NCBI GenBank assembly: GCA_027576995.1
Contig: JANBQC010000213.1
Span: forward strand, 1 to 41,715
Reading direction: 5' to 3'
Source of the DNA: Dimargaris cristalligena
Lineage: Eukaryota > Kickxellomycota > Dimargaritomycetes > Dimargaritales > Dimargaritaceae
DNA length: 41,715 nt
Part shown: piece after piece, positions 32,372-41,715 of the stretch
How the letters are laid out: the number at the start of each line of letters is the position of its first letter
How positions within the stretch are numbered: position 1 is the first letter of the stretch
Position numbers and translations under genes: made by a program
The notes under the pieces: model-generated
Database searches by the model: none
What the model was told of the DNA's origin: nothing
The model's input: only the letters and a program-made list of their open reading frames with translations

Positions 32372-33891
32372 GAATACAAAAATAAATGACATGTGCGATA
32401 TGACAATGCCTCTCTATTGTAAATGAGAAATGAAATGGTCTCATGGCTAATATATGTGCACACTACTACTACTACTATATTCTCCCTCAGTATGCCTCGG
32501 AGGATAATACTGGTCACCTAACTATGCTGAGAAGGTGGGAATGTGGAGAAGTGTGGTGGTGGCGAAGATCTATTCCCCCAGAAGCGGGTGGATTGATGAG
32601 AATTGGGAAGAGTGAGTGAGGGACGGAGGGATTGGATGTGCAGTTGCTGCCGAGATTAACCCTACAGCCATCTGCAGGGAATATTACCACCTGTGATCGC
32701 GCCGCTACATTCGCGGAGGGGGAGTGCCTCATTACACCTTTCCGCTGCCTCTCTCTCTAATTCTCTCTTCTCGAAGTCATTTACTATTAAATATTCACCA
32801 ATTCAATTCACCTTGCATTGTTCCGGTGCCTAGCGGCAATCCCATTACTTTGACGACGGGCGAAACCCGACGATCCGAATACCTTGACCAAGACGGGACC
32901 AGCATTGTTGCTCTTGGTGTCCTTAGTTCCTCAGCGCATCCTAACCCATTATGCAGTTAATTTTCACCAACATGAATAAGCTAGAATGAACGGGTCGTTC
33001 TTTGGTGCACCTCTCCCTTTCTTTCTCTTTTCCTATCTCCCAATTTCGCTATTTTACTTTTTTTTTTGCGAGGCCTCTCTCCAATGAGGACCGAAGCATT
33101 CTCTGTAGTGTGAAACCCCGGGGGATCTACTCCTCATGACTTGCCTCTAATACACATGCTTTACCCTTCACCCGACTGTCTCCCACTGGCGTCAATCTAT
33201 ATTTACCACTTGTCTAAAATAAGGTACACATTAGCAACTGAAAAAGGGCATGTTTGCTTTATCCACACCTGTTTATAGCTGCTTCGTTCCCCTCAACTTT
33301 CCCAGTTACTAATATTCACTGTCAGGGCCATAAGGCCTCGGCATCCCACCCTCACATATCTAATTAGTCCTATTTTACATTGCCCAGGTCTGTTTATGCC
33401 TCAGTTTCGCCAGTCGTTCAGTAACAGATTTGTCTCGTTTCGATGCTCTGATAAACAGGCCAACGATAAGGTTCGGACCACTGCTGCCACTACCACTGTG
33501 TATCACACACCCACTTCCTCAGTTCCCGATGGTAGTGGGGGGTCACACTAGACCTGTGCTTCTATTTTTAAACATACGGGCCTTCAAAATACCACTAATT
33601 AATGTATCTAGGAGCGACATTCAGCAATGATCAATCCATTCGTGTTCATCCCTTGAGCGTATTTTGGAACATTCGACATTCTGCCCGTCAGCGCAACGTT
33701 GCTTTGTGCTCTCCTGTCCCTTGGGGTTTCTTATTTTTCCTTTTGAGCCCCTACTGTATCCGTTGCGATGGTTATTTTGGATTGCTGCCAAAGGTAGCCA
33801 AAGGAGGGGGGGGGACAATGCCTAGTGGGTAACTCAATAAGTATATCATTCAATTAATAAGAGGGATATTGCTCTGATCCTTAGAGCCTAA

Positions 33892-34278
33892 GCCGTCTTA
33901 CAGCCATTTCCCTCGTATTTTGTTCAAGATGCCGTTTTCCAGCGGGGTGGTTGTGGTTCTTGGTGTTTTGGGGTCAACGGAAGTAATTATGTAGGGCACG
34001 ATTATTGGGTAGGCCCTCTGTTCATACCGTCTGGTGGGGATGGGTATCCCAATAGTGGGGTAGTCAGTCTGTCCGTTGGTGACATCGACTTCATTTCAGC
34101 TCCATCTATTCGCCCGTCTTGGTCATCAATTCTAGGAGATATAGATTATTCCCACCAGCATGGAAATGGGGCGACTTTGGAATGTCTCTCCGTAGATCAG
34201 CGTGCATTGTTCCGAAACCCGAATTACAGTATTAGCGCCAACGGCTTCTCCGGAATCAACCGAGCGGGCCCTACTTAA
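33892..34278 (+). pseudogene. Open frame without start, Gly/Ser/Asn-rich; exon or relic
   Basis: A plus-strand frame open for about 128 codons between stops, ending in TAA. It has no ATG. It includes segments such as NGSNYVGHDYWVGPLFIPSG and SISANGFSGINRAGPT. It could be the last exon of a spliced gene or part of a decayed secreted-type protein. A frame this long can also arise by chance in a window of this size, so confidence is low. Confidence 0.25.
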
Positions 34279-34889
34279 TTTCGCACCTTAAAGTCGTTGG
34301 GATACTGGCCCAGTGCTCTATTAGCATATATCGCTTTTTTTATTAATATATTTATGTTTATATACAAAAAAAGGGGAGGGGGGTGTGGTAGAGCGAAGAA
34401 GGCACGCTTTCGCTTTCATTTGTTCTATCCAATATGAAATTCGCATGTTCACACTTTTAGACTAAAGGCAACTACAATATATCCCTGATATTAATATATT
34501 TATTTAGTCCGATGCCAACTATGTTGAGTCATGGTGTTTTATTGCTATTGTCTTCCAAGTTATATACAATATCAAGGCCTAATGCGGCGAAACTAATCCG
34601 CCTAATAAATGAAACGGCATGCTGACAATTCGTAGTTACCATCTGACTCGGAATTGCCTTGATGTATATAAAGGTCACTTGCTCGAAACACAAGTAATAG
34701 GAAAACGATAATTAAAGAAGGTATACGTCTCATAACTGAATATGTAACACTAAGCTCGCCCCAATTCTCAAATGAAGACGCATCAAAGCATCGAATGCAT
34801 CCGGTGAAAAGAAAGAGGTCAAGTTTATAAAAGGAAGGAGGTTATCTACATCCAGAGCAGTGAAAGGCCGGGAAACTGGACATGTCGGG

Positions 34890-37121
34890 CTACTTGATGA
34901 TAACCGTGAGCATATCACCGTCTTCGAGGTCCAGTTCTTCGACGGTCATGTCGGGGTCTAAAATATCCCCTTCGAACTCGAGTTTGACAGTATTGATGCG
35001 GGAGTTGATATCCTGCCTCTTGACATATTGGTCGATTAGGGCTTTAACGGTTGTCGTCTACAATAAGAAACAGCATCCCGAAACGAAATTTGAAGTACCC
35101 GTAATAAATGATGGGTCAAAGTGGGAAGTATACAATGTATATAGGGGGGGAGGAGACACGGTACGGTAAGTATTGGTTTGATAATGCTGACAATATGCTG
35201 CTCATAGAATAAACCTTTGATCCGTATACAACCCGCTTAGTGTGGGGATTCTCTTGTAAAATTTCTGAGCCGTACTCAGTTCATAGGACGGAGCCAGTAC
35301 TCTTCAATCAAATTGCTATACTTACATGTTTGGCCTTGAGCTTCACGTCAACTCTGTCTTTACCGCGTAGTTTAATCTTGACATAATCCTCGTTTTCATC
35401 ATCCTCGTCAGGTTCGACATTGGCGGAAGACTCTACCACCCCCGCCTGCGAAGTGGCTGCAGCCATCTGTAGTTCTTCCCGCTGTTTCTTTTTTTGGATA
35501 TACAGTACATCTAGCCGGGCCTGTTCCTCCAGCCGGTGCTGACGTTTCTCGCTTTGGTATTCGCGACGGCGCTTGTTTTCCTCGAAGGTGTGTCGGAAGT
35601 AGCAGACTGGCATAACGTAAAAGTCAAAACATAAAAAATAAAATAGCCGATGTGAATAAACGAAAATGTGGTTATTAATTGACCTGGCTAATTGTGGTTG
35701 TGTTTCAAGAAGTGACTTATACCACCAAAGGTGAATGCTTCAGCTCGCACTAAAGCACCGCCGTACTATTATAAGTCCGGCTGCTAGCCGATTCAAATCA
35801 AGAAGGGTAAACGTTTGAACAGTTCCATCACACCCTAATCCAACCGCACAGCGTCTCTATTTGCACTTCACTTACATATTTCTACTTCATCTTGCCAATC
35901 GAGACTAGCCGGTGAGGACCGGTCAAACAGGGGGGTATCGCGAAAGGTCATTACTACTTCGGAGCGCGGAAGGTGGTAGCGGGTACAAAATTCGGTAAAT
36001 ATACCTTCAAACGAATCAATTCGCTGGACGCGGTAGGAGACGGGGACATAAATGGGCAAATAGACAGGTTCCTGTTCCGGATCGGGCACCGGTTGGAAAC
36101 TAATGCGGGGAATGATGGTGATTTGGAGGGGGGTCCCTGGTGAAAGGTTGCAGTGAAAAGTGGATATTAGGGGAGTAGAATCGGCTCGGGACATTTTCCG
36201 GGGTAGCGACGAAAGGGGTGGGGGACTTTGTAGGCCGTGCTGGTAATCTAGGGTGGGACTAGTCGTCCCTAAGAGGGCATTGTGGCTACTACCGGTACGG
36301 CGGAAGCTACCGCCACTCAAGCGGGGGGAGGGAACAATAGCCAAGTCGTCGTCAATGACAGTCAACTCGCCTTCGTGACCCACTTGCAATGGCATGGCCG
36401 ATGGGGGTGGTAGTTGGCTACGCATTTGAGTAGCAATTGCCTCTAATTCGGGATCCAGCCCCCGCAGGACGCTCGACTCGGGTGAATAGCGAGGTGCTAA
36501 GGACGGCGAGGAGCCGGGAGACGGACTCGACACTAGTAGAATGGTGTGGTCAATGTCGCGGTTATGATTATGGTTGGAAAGGCCAGGCCAGTTTAGGTCC
36601 GAGTCGTTCACATCCAGATAATCCGGGGGCGGGGTTAGGGATACACTCCGCTGGTCGTCGTCATCGTCACTCACCCTCACCACACCGGTCCGGCGAGGAG
36701 CTGCACCCCGGCTAGGACTGCTGGGCGGGGAAAGGGATAGCTCGTCCCGCGCTGGCCTCTCGACTCGTTTACGAGCCATGGGGCCGCAATTTGGCGACGA
36801 CAGAGCGTCGTCGGACTTGCGTTTACTGGGGGTATCGAGATCAGCTGAAGGGCCTGGTAAGGGCGACTCGATGGACTGGGCGATGAGGGCCAGGGTTGAG
36901 GTGGTGTCTCGTCGGAAAAATGAGTCGTCGTGGGGGATGTTGCCACGGGAGTGCGGGGTAGCTGCGCCTAGGGGGGTGGTGGTGCCATTATCGGTGGGTG
37001 CGGGTCCCGAAGGGCCAAGGGCCATCGTGGCGGACCGTGAAGTGGTGGTGGGGCGTGGCCGCCGTTTGGGTTTGGGCTGCGCCCGACGGGGTGGGGTCTG
37101 GTTCTCATCGCTGGAGGACAT
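34890..37121 (-). CDS. Rad60/Esc2/NIP45-family protein with two SUMO-like domains, three exons
   Basis: On the minus strand, exons 37121-35876, 35606-35326 and 35057-34890 (introns 269 and 268 nt, GTAAGT...AG) join in frame to 564 residues. The family supports SUMO-dependent genome stability and silencing by contacting the SUMO E2 and SUMO chains in the nucleus. Residues 1-310 are disordered and basic/Ser-Pro-rich with three SUMO-interaction-like motifs: VVRV plus five Asp (147-156), TILLV (193-197) and LTVIDDD (253-259). A first, divergent SUMO-like domain is at about 318-415. A basic helical or coiled-coil segment (about 422-462, KRRREYQSEKRQHRLEE) follows. The second SUMO-like domain (about 488-564, DYVKIKLRGKDRVDVKLK to LEDGDMLTVIIK) matches the Rad60-SLD consensus, and its C-terminus lacks a Gly-Gly processing site, as expected. 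The second domain spans the last intron, which supports the splice model. It is longer than yeast Esc2 or Rad60. It shares a 1 kb divergent promoter region with NC2-alpha. Confidence 0.88.
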
Positions 37122-38131
37122 TCGGAAATATGCCTAGTTAACTGCGGCGCTGTTTTCGTGTGTGGGGCAGCAGGCGATGTGGTGTTTAAGGAAAAGACTC
37201 CGTGTAGTCGAGAGGAGCAATTAGGGGAAGGGGTTAATGGAGCAAAAGATTATTTTTAAAAAATGAAGACAGCAGTCAAACGGTAATATACATATTCTAT
37301 CTATAGTGGAGGCGGGTGGCATTGGGAGGGGTAGGCGAATATTATTACTAGAGTTAGAGGGACTCGACGTCCACCAATTGTAGTGACGGCTGTCCACTTT
37401 TCCCGCCATTGTGTATGTGAATACGGAATAATTTCCCAAACAGTATATACATCGCACCACCCAAAATCCACGAGAGGGCTCGTTTGGGAAATAAATTTTG
37501 GGGATGTGGGCTGGATTGATATTAGGTTGGTTTCAGAGCTTGGTAACCACCACTCTCCACTATTCACAGCCAGCCCAACACTCTTTGGTCTCTATAGTGG
37601 TGGTAGGTCAGGGTTTAAAGAGCAAAGTGTCCGCCACTCTCTTGCGTGTATCGTATGCACTGCGCTCATATAAGTGACTGGCTCAGCTCATCCAGCTCTG
37701 CTTTCGTGACATTTCTACTCTTTCCCTTGTTTCCTTTCCTTCGTTTATTATCTATTGTCTATGCCGTTAGTTCCCTGACTCCGCTGCTCACTTTGGCATA
37801 CGTAGTATTTAATCCCTTCAGTTGGTCCTTATATATAAAGACACATCTTATTTTTATATAATTAGCCCGCCCAGCCCAGCACCTTCAAGCCCGTACGCCA
37901 TCAAGACTAGTACTACATTTAACGCTCGCCTAATTCAAAAGTCCAATCCGCCGGCGTTCGTGTCCCTCGTTTTACAATCAACCACAGCCCCCTCTATCCT
38001 AGAAGTCGCTCATTCAACCGCCAGCCTTCCCACAGCCCCAATTCACGATCATTAGACCACATACATCCATATCCACCGGCTCCTTTATTTGGACCTCCCC
38101 CTCCCTACACCCGTCCACCACCACCTCCACC
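37122..38131. promoter_or_regulatory. Divergent promoter region, Rad60-type (-) / NC2-alpha (+)
   Basis: A 1.01 kb spacer with the two starts facing away from each other. The plus-strand side becomes C/T-rich near the NC2-alpha start. No ORF with a domain was seen; a TATATATA at about 37832-37840 lies 290 nt upstream of the NC2-alpha ATG. Confidence 0.45.
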
Positions 38132-38505
38132 ATGCGGAAGAAGCATAAGACCAAATTCCCGGTGGTAAGTTTATTCGAAATGCCTCGTTGGCTACATTTC
38201 TCACTAACCCTAAAATATTTCATTTGAGATTCCCCTGGGGTTTGAAACTAACGCGGTGTATAGTGTTCATCAATCAGGGCTTACACGGGTTTCAGTTTAT
38301 CCCCGTCCTTTTACAAAAAACTATATACTACCGTGAAGCGGACCTAGTTGTCATTTAATCATGCAAAAAGGTGGCGGGTATTATAGCTATCCATGCCATC
38401 GCATCAGGAGGGCTATCTATCCCGTACGATTTATTACCACATGTTCGCCCCCAGTATCGTCGTTGACCCAGCGTCACGTTTTCAACTTCGACTATAATAG
38501 AGGCC

Positions 38506-38540
<35 letters not shown>

Positions 38541-39756
38541 ATGCATTTTGCTAGGCCCGGATCAAGAAGATCATGCAGATGGACGAAGATGTTGGCAAAA
38601 TGGCCCAGGCCACACCTGTTTTAGTGGGTAGGTTATCCAGAGCTCCCCTGTTGTAACTGGTCCTTGGAATTTAGTTGACCACGTAGTTAAATGTCTCGCA
38701 TGTCATATAGCGTTCTTTAGTCCACATCACCTAACAGCATCTCCCCAACTACTCTTCTATCTAACTCAACTACTTTCCATTACCTCGCAATTAGCCAAAT
38801 CCCTTGAAATGTTTATGCAGTCGCTCATTGATCGCTCGTGCGAGGAAACCCGCTTCAGGAACTCCAAACGAATGTCATCAGCCCATCTGTAAGTGTACCC
38901 TCTTTAGTACGTTTTATGTAATCGAACCAAACACTCCCGCTATGGTTTATTATACGTTTTCTTCTTCATGTACGAATCAATTCAACTAACCCATATTTGA
39001 TTCCCCTATGTTTGCATAATATTCCCTACCTACAGAAAACGCTGCATCAATGCCAATGAACAGTTCGATTTCCTCAAAGACGTAGTTGCCGCCGTGCCCG
39101 ATTTACCAGACGAAATGTCGGTGCATAAAACTGCGGCTTCAGCCGAACTTTCTCCGGTAAAAACCGAAAATGGTGCCAGTACATCCCCAATGCCCACTAC
39201 AGCAACCGCCTCGGCTTCAGCTGATCCCTCCGCTAACCCGGCCCATGCGATTACAGTTCCACCACCCCATGTGAATGCAACCCAGTCTGTCCATATAGCC
39301 CAGGCCATCAATCCCGCCAATAATGGCGCCAGTCTGACGGTCGATTATTCAGCCACAACGATGGCAACCACCGCTGTTGCCCCTACCTATATGCCCATCC
39401 CACCCAGTACCAACCCTGTTGCTCAGTATGCCATGTACGACTACCAGGCCCCCGTCTACGCAGGGCAGGGTCTCATCAATCCCGCCGCCTTGGTGAATCC
39501 GGTCAGCCTTGGGGGATTCCCAGCCAATACGGTACCCCCTAATTTAACCCAATATTACCACCATTCAATGTACACCCAGCCCGCCGCCATGGCGGGAGCC
39601 ATACCGGCCACTATGGCCAATCCCGCGGGTGTTCTCTTAAACACCGCTCCTTCTGGCCCTGGGGGAGGACACGTGCCCCCGGGAGCTTGGGCGGGTCGAG
39701 GCAGGGGTGGTCGGGGTCGGGGGCGTGGGCGCGGTAATGGTCAATCTCCACCGTAA
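38132..39756 (+). CDS. BUR6: NC2-alpha (DRAP1/Bur6) transcription repressor subunit, four exons
   Basis: Exons 38132-38164, 38555-38627, 38795-38888 and 39036-39756 (introns 390, 167 and 147 nt; donors GTAAGT, GTAGGT, GTAAGT) join in frame to 306 residues. With NC2-beta/Dr1 this H2A-like histone-fold protein binds TBP on DNA and blocks TFIIB/TFIIA entry, so it regulates RNA polymerase II initiation in the nucleus. Residues about 8-92 carry the fold: KFPVARIKKIMQMDEDVGKM, PVLVAKSLEMFMQSLIDRS, RNSKRMSSAHLKRCI and EQFDFLKDVVAAVPDL. The pattern fits NC2-alpha rather than NF-YC. After it comes a long Ala/Pro/Asn/Thr-rich region (about 95-275) and an RG-rich tail (about 285-301, GRGRGGRGRGRGRG). 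The first exon codes only 11 residues. The histone fold is split over all four exons, as is usual for short conserved genes in intron-bearing fungi. The RG tail is not part of the usual description of yeast Bur6. Confidence 0.93.
38509..38537. repeat. (TA)n microsatellite in intron 1 of NC2-alpha
   Basis: About 14 TA units ending only 17 nt before the 3' splice site of intron 1 (acceptor ...TTTTGCTAG at 38554). Length variation here would change the branch-point-to-acceptor distance. Confidence 0.9.
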
Positions 39757-40964
39757 AAAAAAAACATTAATATAAACCACCTTGGCTATATTATTTTTTC
39801 CCTCTTTTTGTAACCTGCCGCTTGAGTTTCTTCCATATACCTCGGATTAGCAACTCAATACGTTTAATCCACTCCGTTTCTGCCTACCCTGTCTATTTGA
39901 CACCTTCGTCCCTAGTTTTCCCTATTCCGCGCCTACCTTTGCCTTACACTTTCCCGTTAGGACATTGACTGTATCTAATCTGTGCACCTGATCCCCCCCC
40001 CCATCTCCCCCATTTATTATAATATATAAATATATTTATTTGTATTTCTCTTCTATACGTAGAGCTCTCTGGATTGGGAATTGCCACTATGTTTGATGTA
40101 CTTCTTCAGGGTTTATGGAAGGGGCGGGGAGAAGGCTCGCATATCCTTAATGCACCTAGTTTCTGGGATAAAATTAATGATTCCTTTTCCTTGTGATGTG
40201 CTGAAGCACAATAGCGACGGTGTTAGATGCGTGACATGGGCAGCCTATTGGTCAGTTGCGTTGGGGTTTTCAGGAATATATTTTTATATATTTGAGTGGT
40301 ATAGGGGGGTGATCCAAATAGGAAATATAAAGCCGAGGCTATGGGGGTCGGGTGTAGGCGGATCTCTATTAAAAAAATTAAGGCGGCGCTCCCAAACAAC
40401 TACTGCTTCGCAGGGTCGCCAATAAGTCGTGCGAATTAAACTTGCCTTCTGGGGATTTTAGAGGCTAGATTAACTACAGTAATAATGTGGTTCGCCCACT
40501 TGGCTATTTTGTGAATGGGCTAGAATGAACCGCATAGGTTAGGGGGGATCGGCAGCCATATGGGACACAATGTCATTTTTTTAACAGCAATGGCCGTGCA
40601 AGCTGCTTTATCATTAGGCACTGTGGCATTGCTTAAGCTTGTCGGGTTGACGTTTATTCTGAATAGCTTTATACTACAATAGATGTATTGCCTATAGAAT
40701 AGCGCCATACATGTAGCAGCGAGACCTGGTGACCCGGTTTGGGCTGTTGTAATCATTATGCCATGCGACGCAATGGCTGAAGTACCCACCGGTGGGTTCG
40801 TTTCCATGATCGGACTGGTTCTAGCGGTGAGTGAGAATGGAGACGTCTGTGGTATGGGCAGAAGAATATGAAGATTTTGGTACTTACTCAGGCGTTATGG
40901 GGTTTTTATTTTATTGATAGAATAGATAACTATATTGAATTTTAATAATATAAGAGGTAATTGA
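39757..40964. other. Intergenic region with orphan ORFs
   Basis: It starts with an A-rich run right after the NC2-alpha stop and a nearby AATATAAA that may serve as poly(A) signal. Two orphan frames occur: plus 40081-40425 (the listed start is TTG; first ATG about 40096) and minus 40520-40807 (95 residues, ATG start). Neither shows a domain. The opposite strand of the second also has open hydrophobic frames (about 40585-40680 and 40696-40872), one followed by a GTGAGT, so the strand is ambiguous. Nothing here is firm. Confidence 0.4.
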
Positions 40965-41547
40965 TGTCACCTGGATTAACCACTCTTAGTCCGTCAAGAG
41001 TCCCGAGGATAGGCTTCTAATGGTAGGCAGGGCTTAGACTTGGCCAAGCAGGCTACTAGTGTCAGGTATGGGGTACAGTACTAACCAATAAAGGCTTAGG
41101 CAATCAGTTATACAAGGGACATACAGTGGGTACACTTACAGGTCAGTATAAGGGGGTAGGCATATATAGAGTTTATTGAGGTAAATAGGGGGATATAAAT
41201 AAGCTAAGGAATCTAACCAGTCCCAAGGGGGCCTAGTTATATATATATGGGGGATAATACCAAAGGAGGTCCCCAGAGGAGGATACTACTAAGACTAAGG
41301 TATAAATAAATAGGCTAACTGGATAGCCATGAGGACTTAGAAGACTCTGTTGGGAACTGGAAGAGGCATTAGATCAGCATGGGAGTGATTAGTGCAAACT
41401 ACATAGTCTGGAAGGGGAATGGTTATATAATGTAGGATGATCCCATAGTACCAGGGGTGGCCATAGGAAGGTTAATATGGTACTATAAGGCCTAATAAGG
41501 GTGGACAATTGTTAAGTCTGAATTAATTTGGATTAGGAGGGCTGATA
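40965..41547 (-). mobile_element. Solo-LTR-like repeat, copy B (inverted relative to copy A)
   Basis: 583 bp whose reverse complement matches 4796-5380 over the full length by eye, including the TATA box, the AATAAACTCTATATAT signal and the outer ends (TATCAGCCCTCCTAATC to GGTGACA on the minus strand). The first terminus is TAT rather than TGT. The flanks are ATTGA on the left and CTTGA on the right, a possible degenerate 5-bp target-site duplication. No primer-binding site or gag/pol frame follows, so a solo LTR is most likely. Confidence 0.7.
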
Positions 41548-41568
41548 CTTGATGAAGGTAGATGATAA

Positions 41569-41637
41569 TGTCACCCGGGTTAGCCACTCTTAGTCTGTCA
41601 AGAGTCTCGGGGATAGGCTTCTAACAGTAGGCAGGGC
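41569..41637 (-). mobile_element. LTR-like repeat fragment, copy C
   Basis: About 70 bp, starting 21 bp after copy B, repeats the first 70 bp of copy B in the same orientation (TGTCACCCGGGTTAGCCACT versus TGTCACCTGGATTAACCACT, then CTCTTAGTCTGTCAAGAGTC and ATAGGCTTCTAA). Similarity ends at GGCAGGGC. It is a truncated second insertion or part of a nested or tandem LTR arrangement. Confidence 0.6.
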
Positions 41638-41715
41638 ATTGTGGCAAGGTGGAGTGTCCCCTTGATTGCCACAGGTATAAAGTATTACTATTTGATTATT
41701 ATATTTATATATAAG
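41638..41715. other. AT-rich end of window
   Basis: Nothing recognisable beyond the truncated repeat. Confidence 0.4.

Larger units (their letters stand above)
32350..34889. other. Convergent intergenic region with possible decayed coding sequence
   Basis: It separates the 3' ends of the SH3 gene (plus) and the Rad60-type gene (minus). No intact gene is supported. Open plus-strand segments with protein-like composition occur at about 32800-32960, 33390-33551 (ATG at 33396, 51 codons) and 33892-34278 (about 128 codons, no ATG). They lie in different frames and could be exons or a decayed gene. A T-rich tract lies near 33059 and an A-rich tract near 34366. Confidence 0.4.

Noticed and set aside
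1..41715. CRISPR array, prokaryotic operon, prophage or tandem satellite
   Set aside because: The window is eukaryotic with spliced genes; no regularly spaced direct repeats were seen beyond microsatellites.

Overview
The window is nuclear DNA of a chitin-walled, probably filamentous fungus. The clearest evidence is a chitin synthase with an N-terminal myosin motor domain, an architecture restricted to fungi and close relatives. Spliceosomal introns (147-606 nt, donors mostly GTAAGT), AATAAA signals and histone-fold transcription factors confirm a eukaryote. Genes are GC-rich and sit in AT-rich spacers of up to 7 kb. The low density and long introns suggest an early-diverging (zygomycete-grade) lineage rather than a compact yeast, but this placement is a weak inference.

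Layout, left to right. (1) 1-7.3 kb: two tandem glutathione S-transferase genes, the first cut by the window edge. Between them lie a convergent gene for a secreted low-complexity protein, a solo-LTR-like repeat and an old 150-bp duplicated block. (2) 7.7-11.6 kb: a divergent pair, a mitochondrial helical-repeat (PPR-like) protein on the minus strand and a four-exon dolichyldiphosphatase (DOLPP1/CAX4 type) on the plus strand. I assembled the latter from splice sites. (3) 11.6-23.9 kb: a 5.7 kb spacer ending in a 2 kb pyrimidine-rich leader, then a two-exon class V-type chitin synthase of 1,991 residues. (4) 23.9-30.9 kb: a 7 kb spacer with microsatellites and only orphan ORFs. (5) 30.9-32.3 kb: a single-pass membrane protein with a C-terminal SH3 domain. 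(6) 34.9-39.8 kb: a divergent pair, a three-exon Rad60/Esc2/NIP45-type SUMO-like-domain protein (minus) and a four-exon NC2-alpha (DRAP1/Bur6) transcription repressor subunit with an RG-rich tail (plus). (7) 39.8-41.7 kb: a spacer ending in a second copy and a fragment of the LTR-like repeat, inverted relative to the first.

There is no operon-like logic. The genes are mostly housekeeping: dolichol recycling for N-glycosylation, cell-wall chitin, genome stability, transcription and mitochondrial expression. The accessory content is the GST pair, the secreted orphan and the repeats. I found no clearly new multi-gene system. The items most worth following are the abrupt identity block in the GST pair, the altered nucleotide-binding motifs of the chitin-synthase motor, the RG tail on NC2-alpha, the secreted orphan, the LTR-like family and some possible decayed coding sequence at 33.4-34.3 kb.
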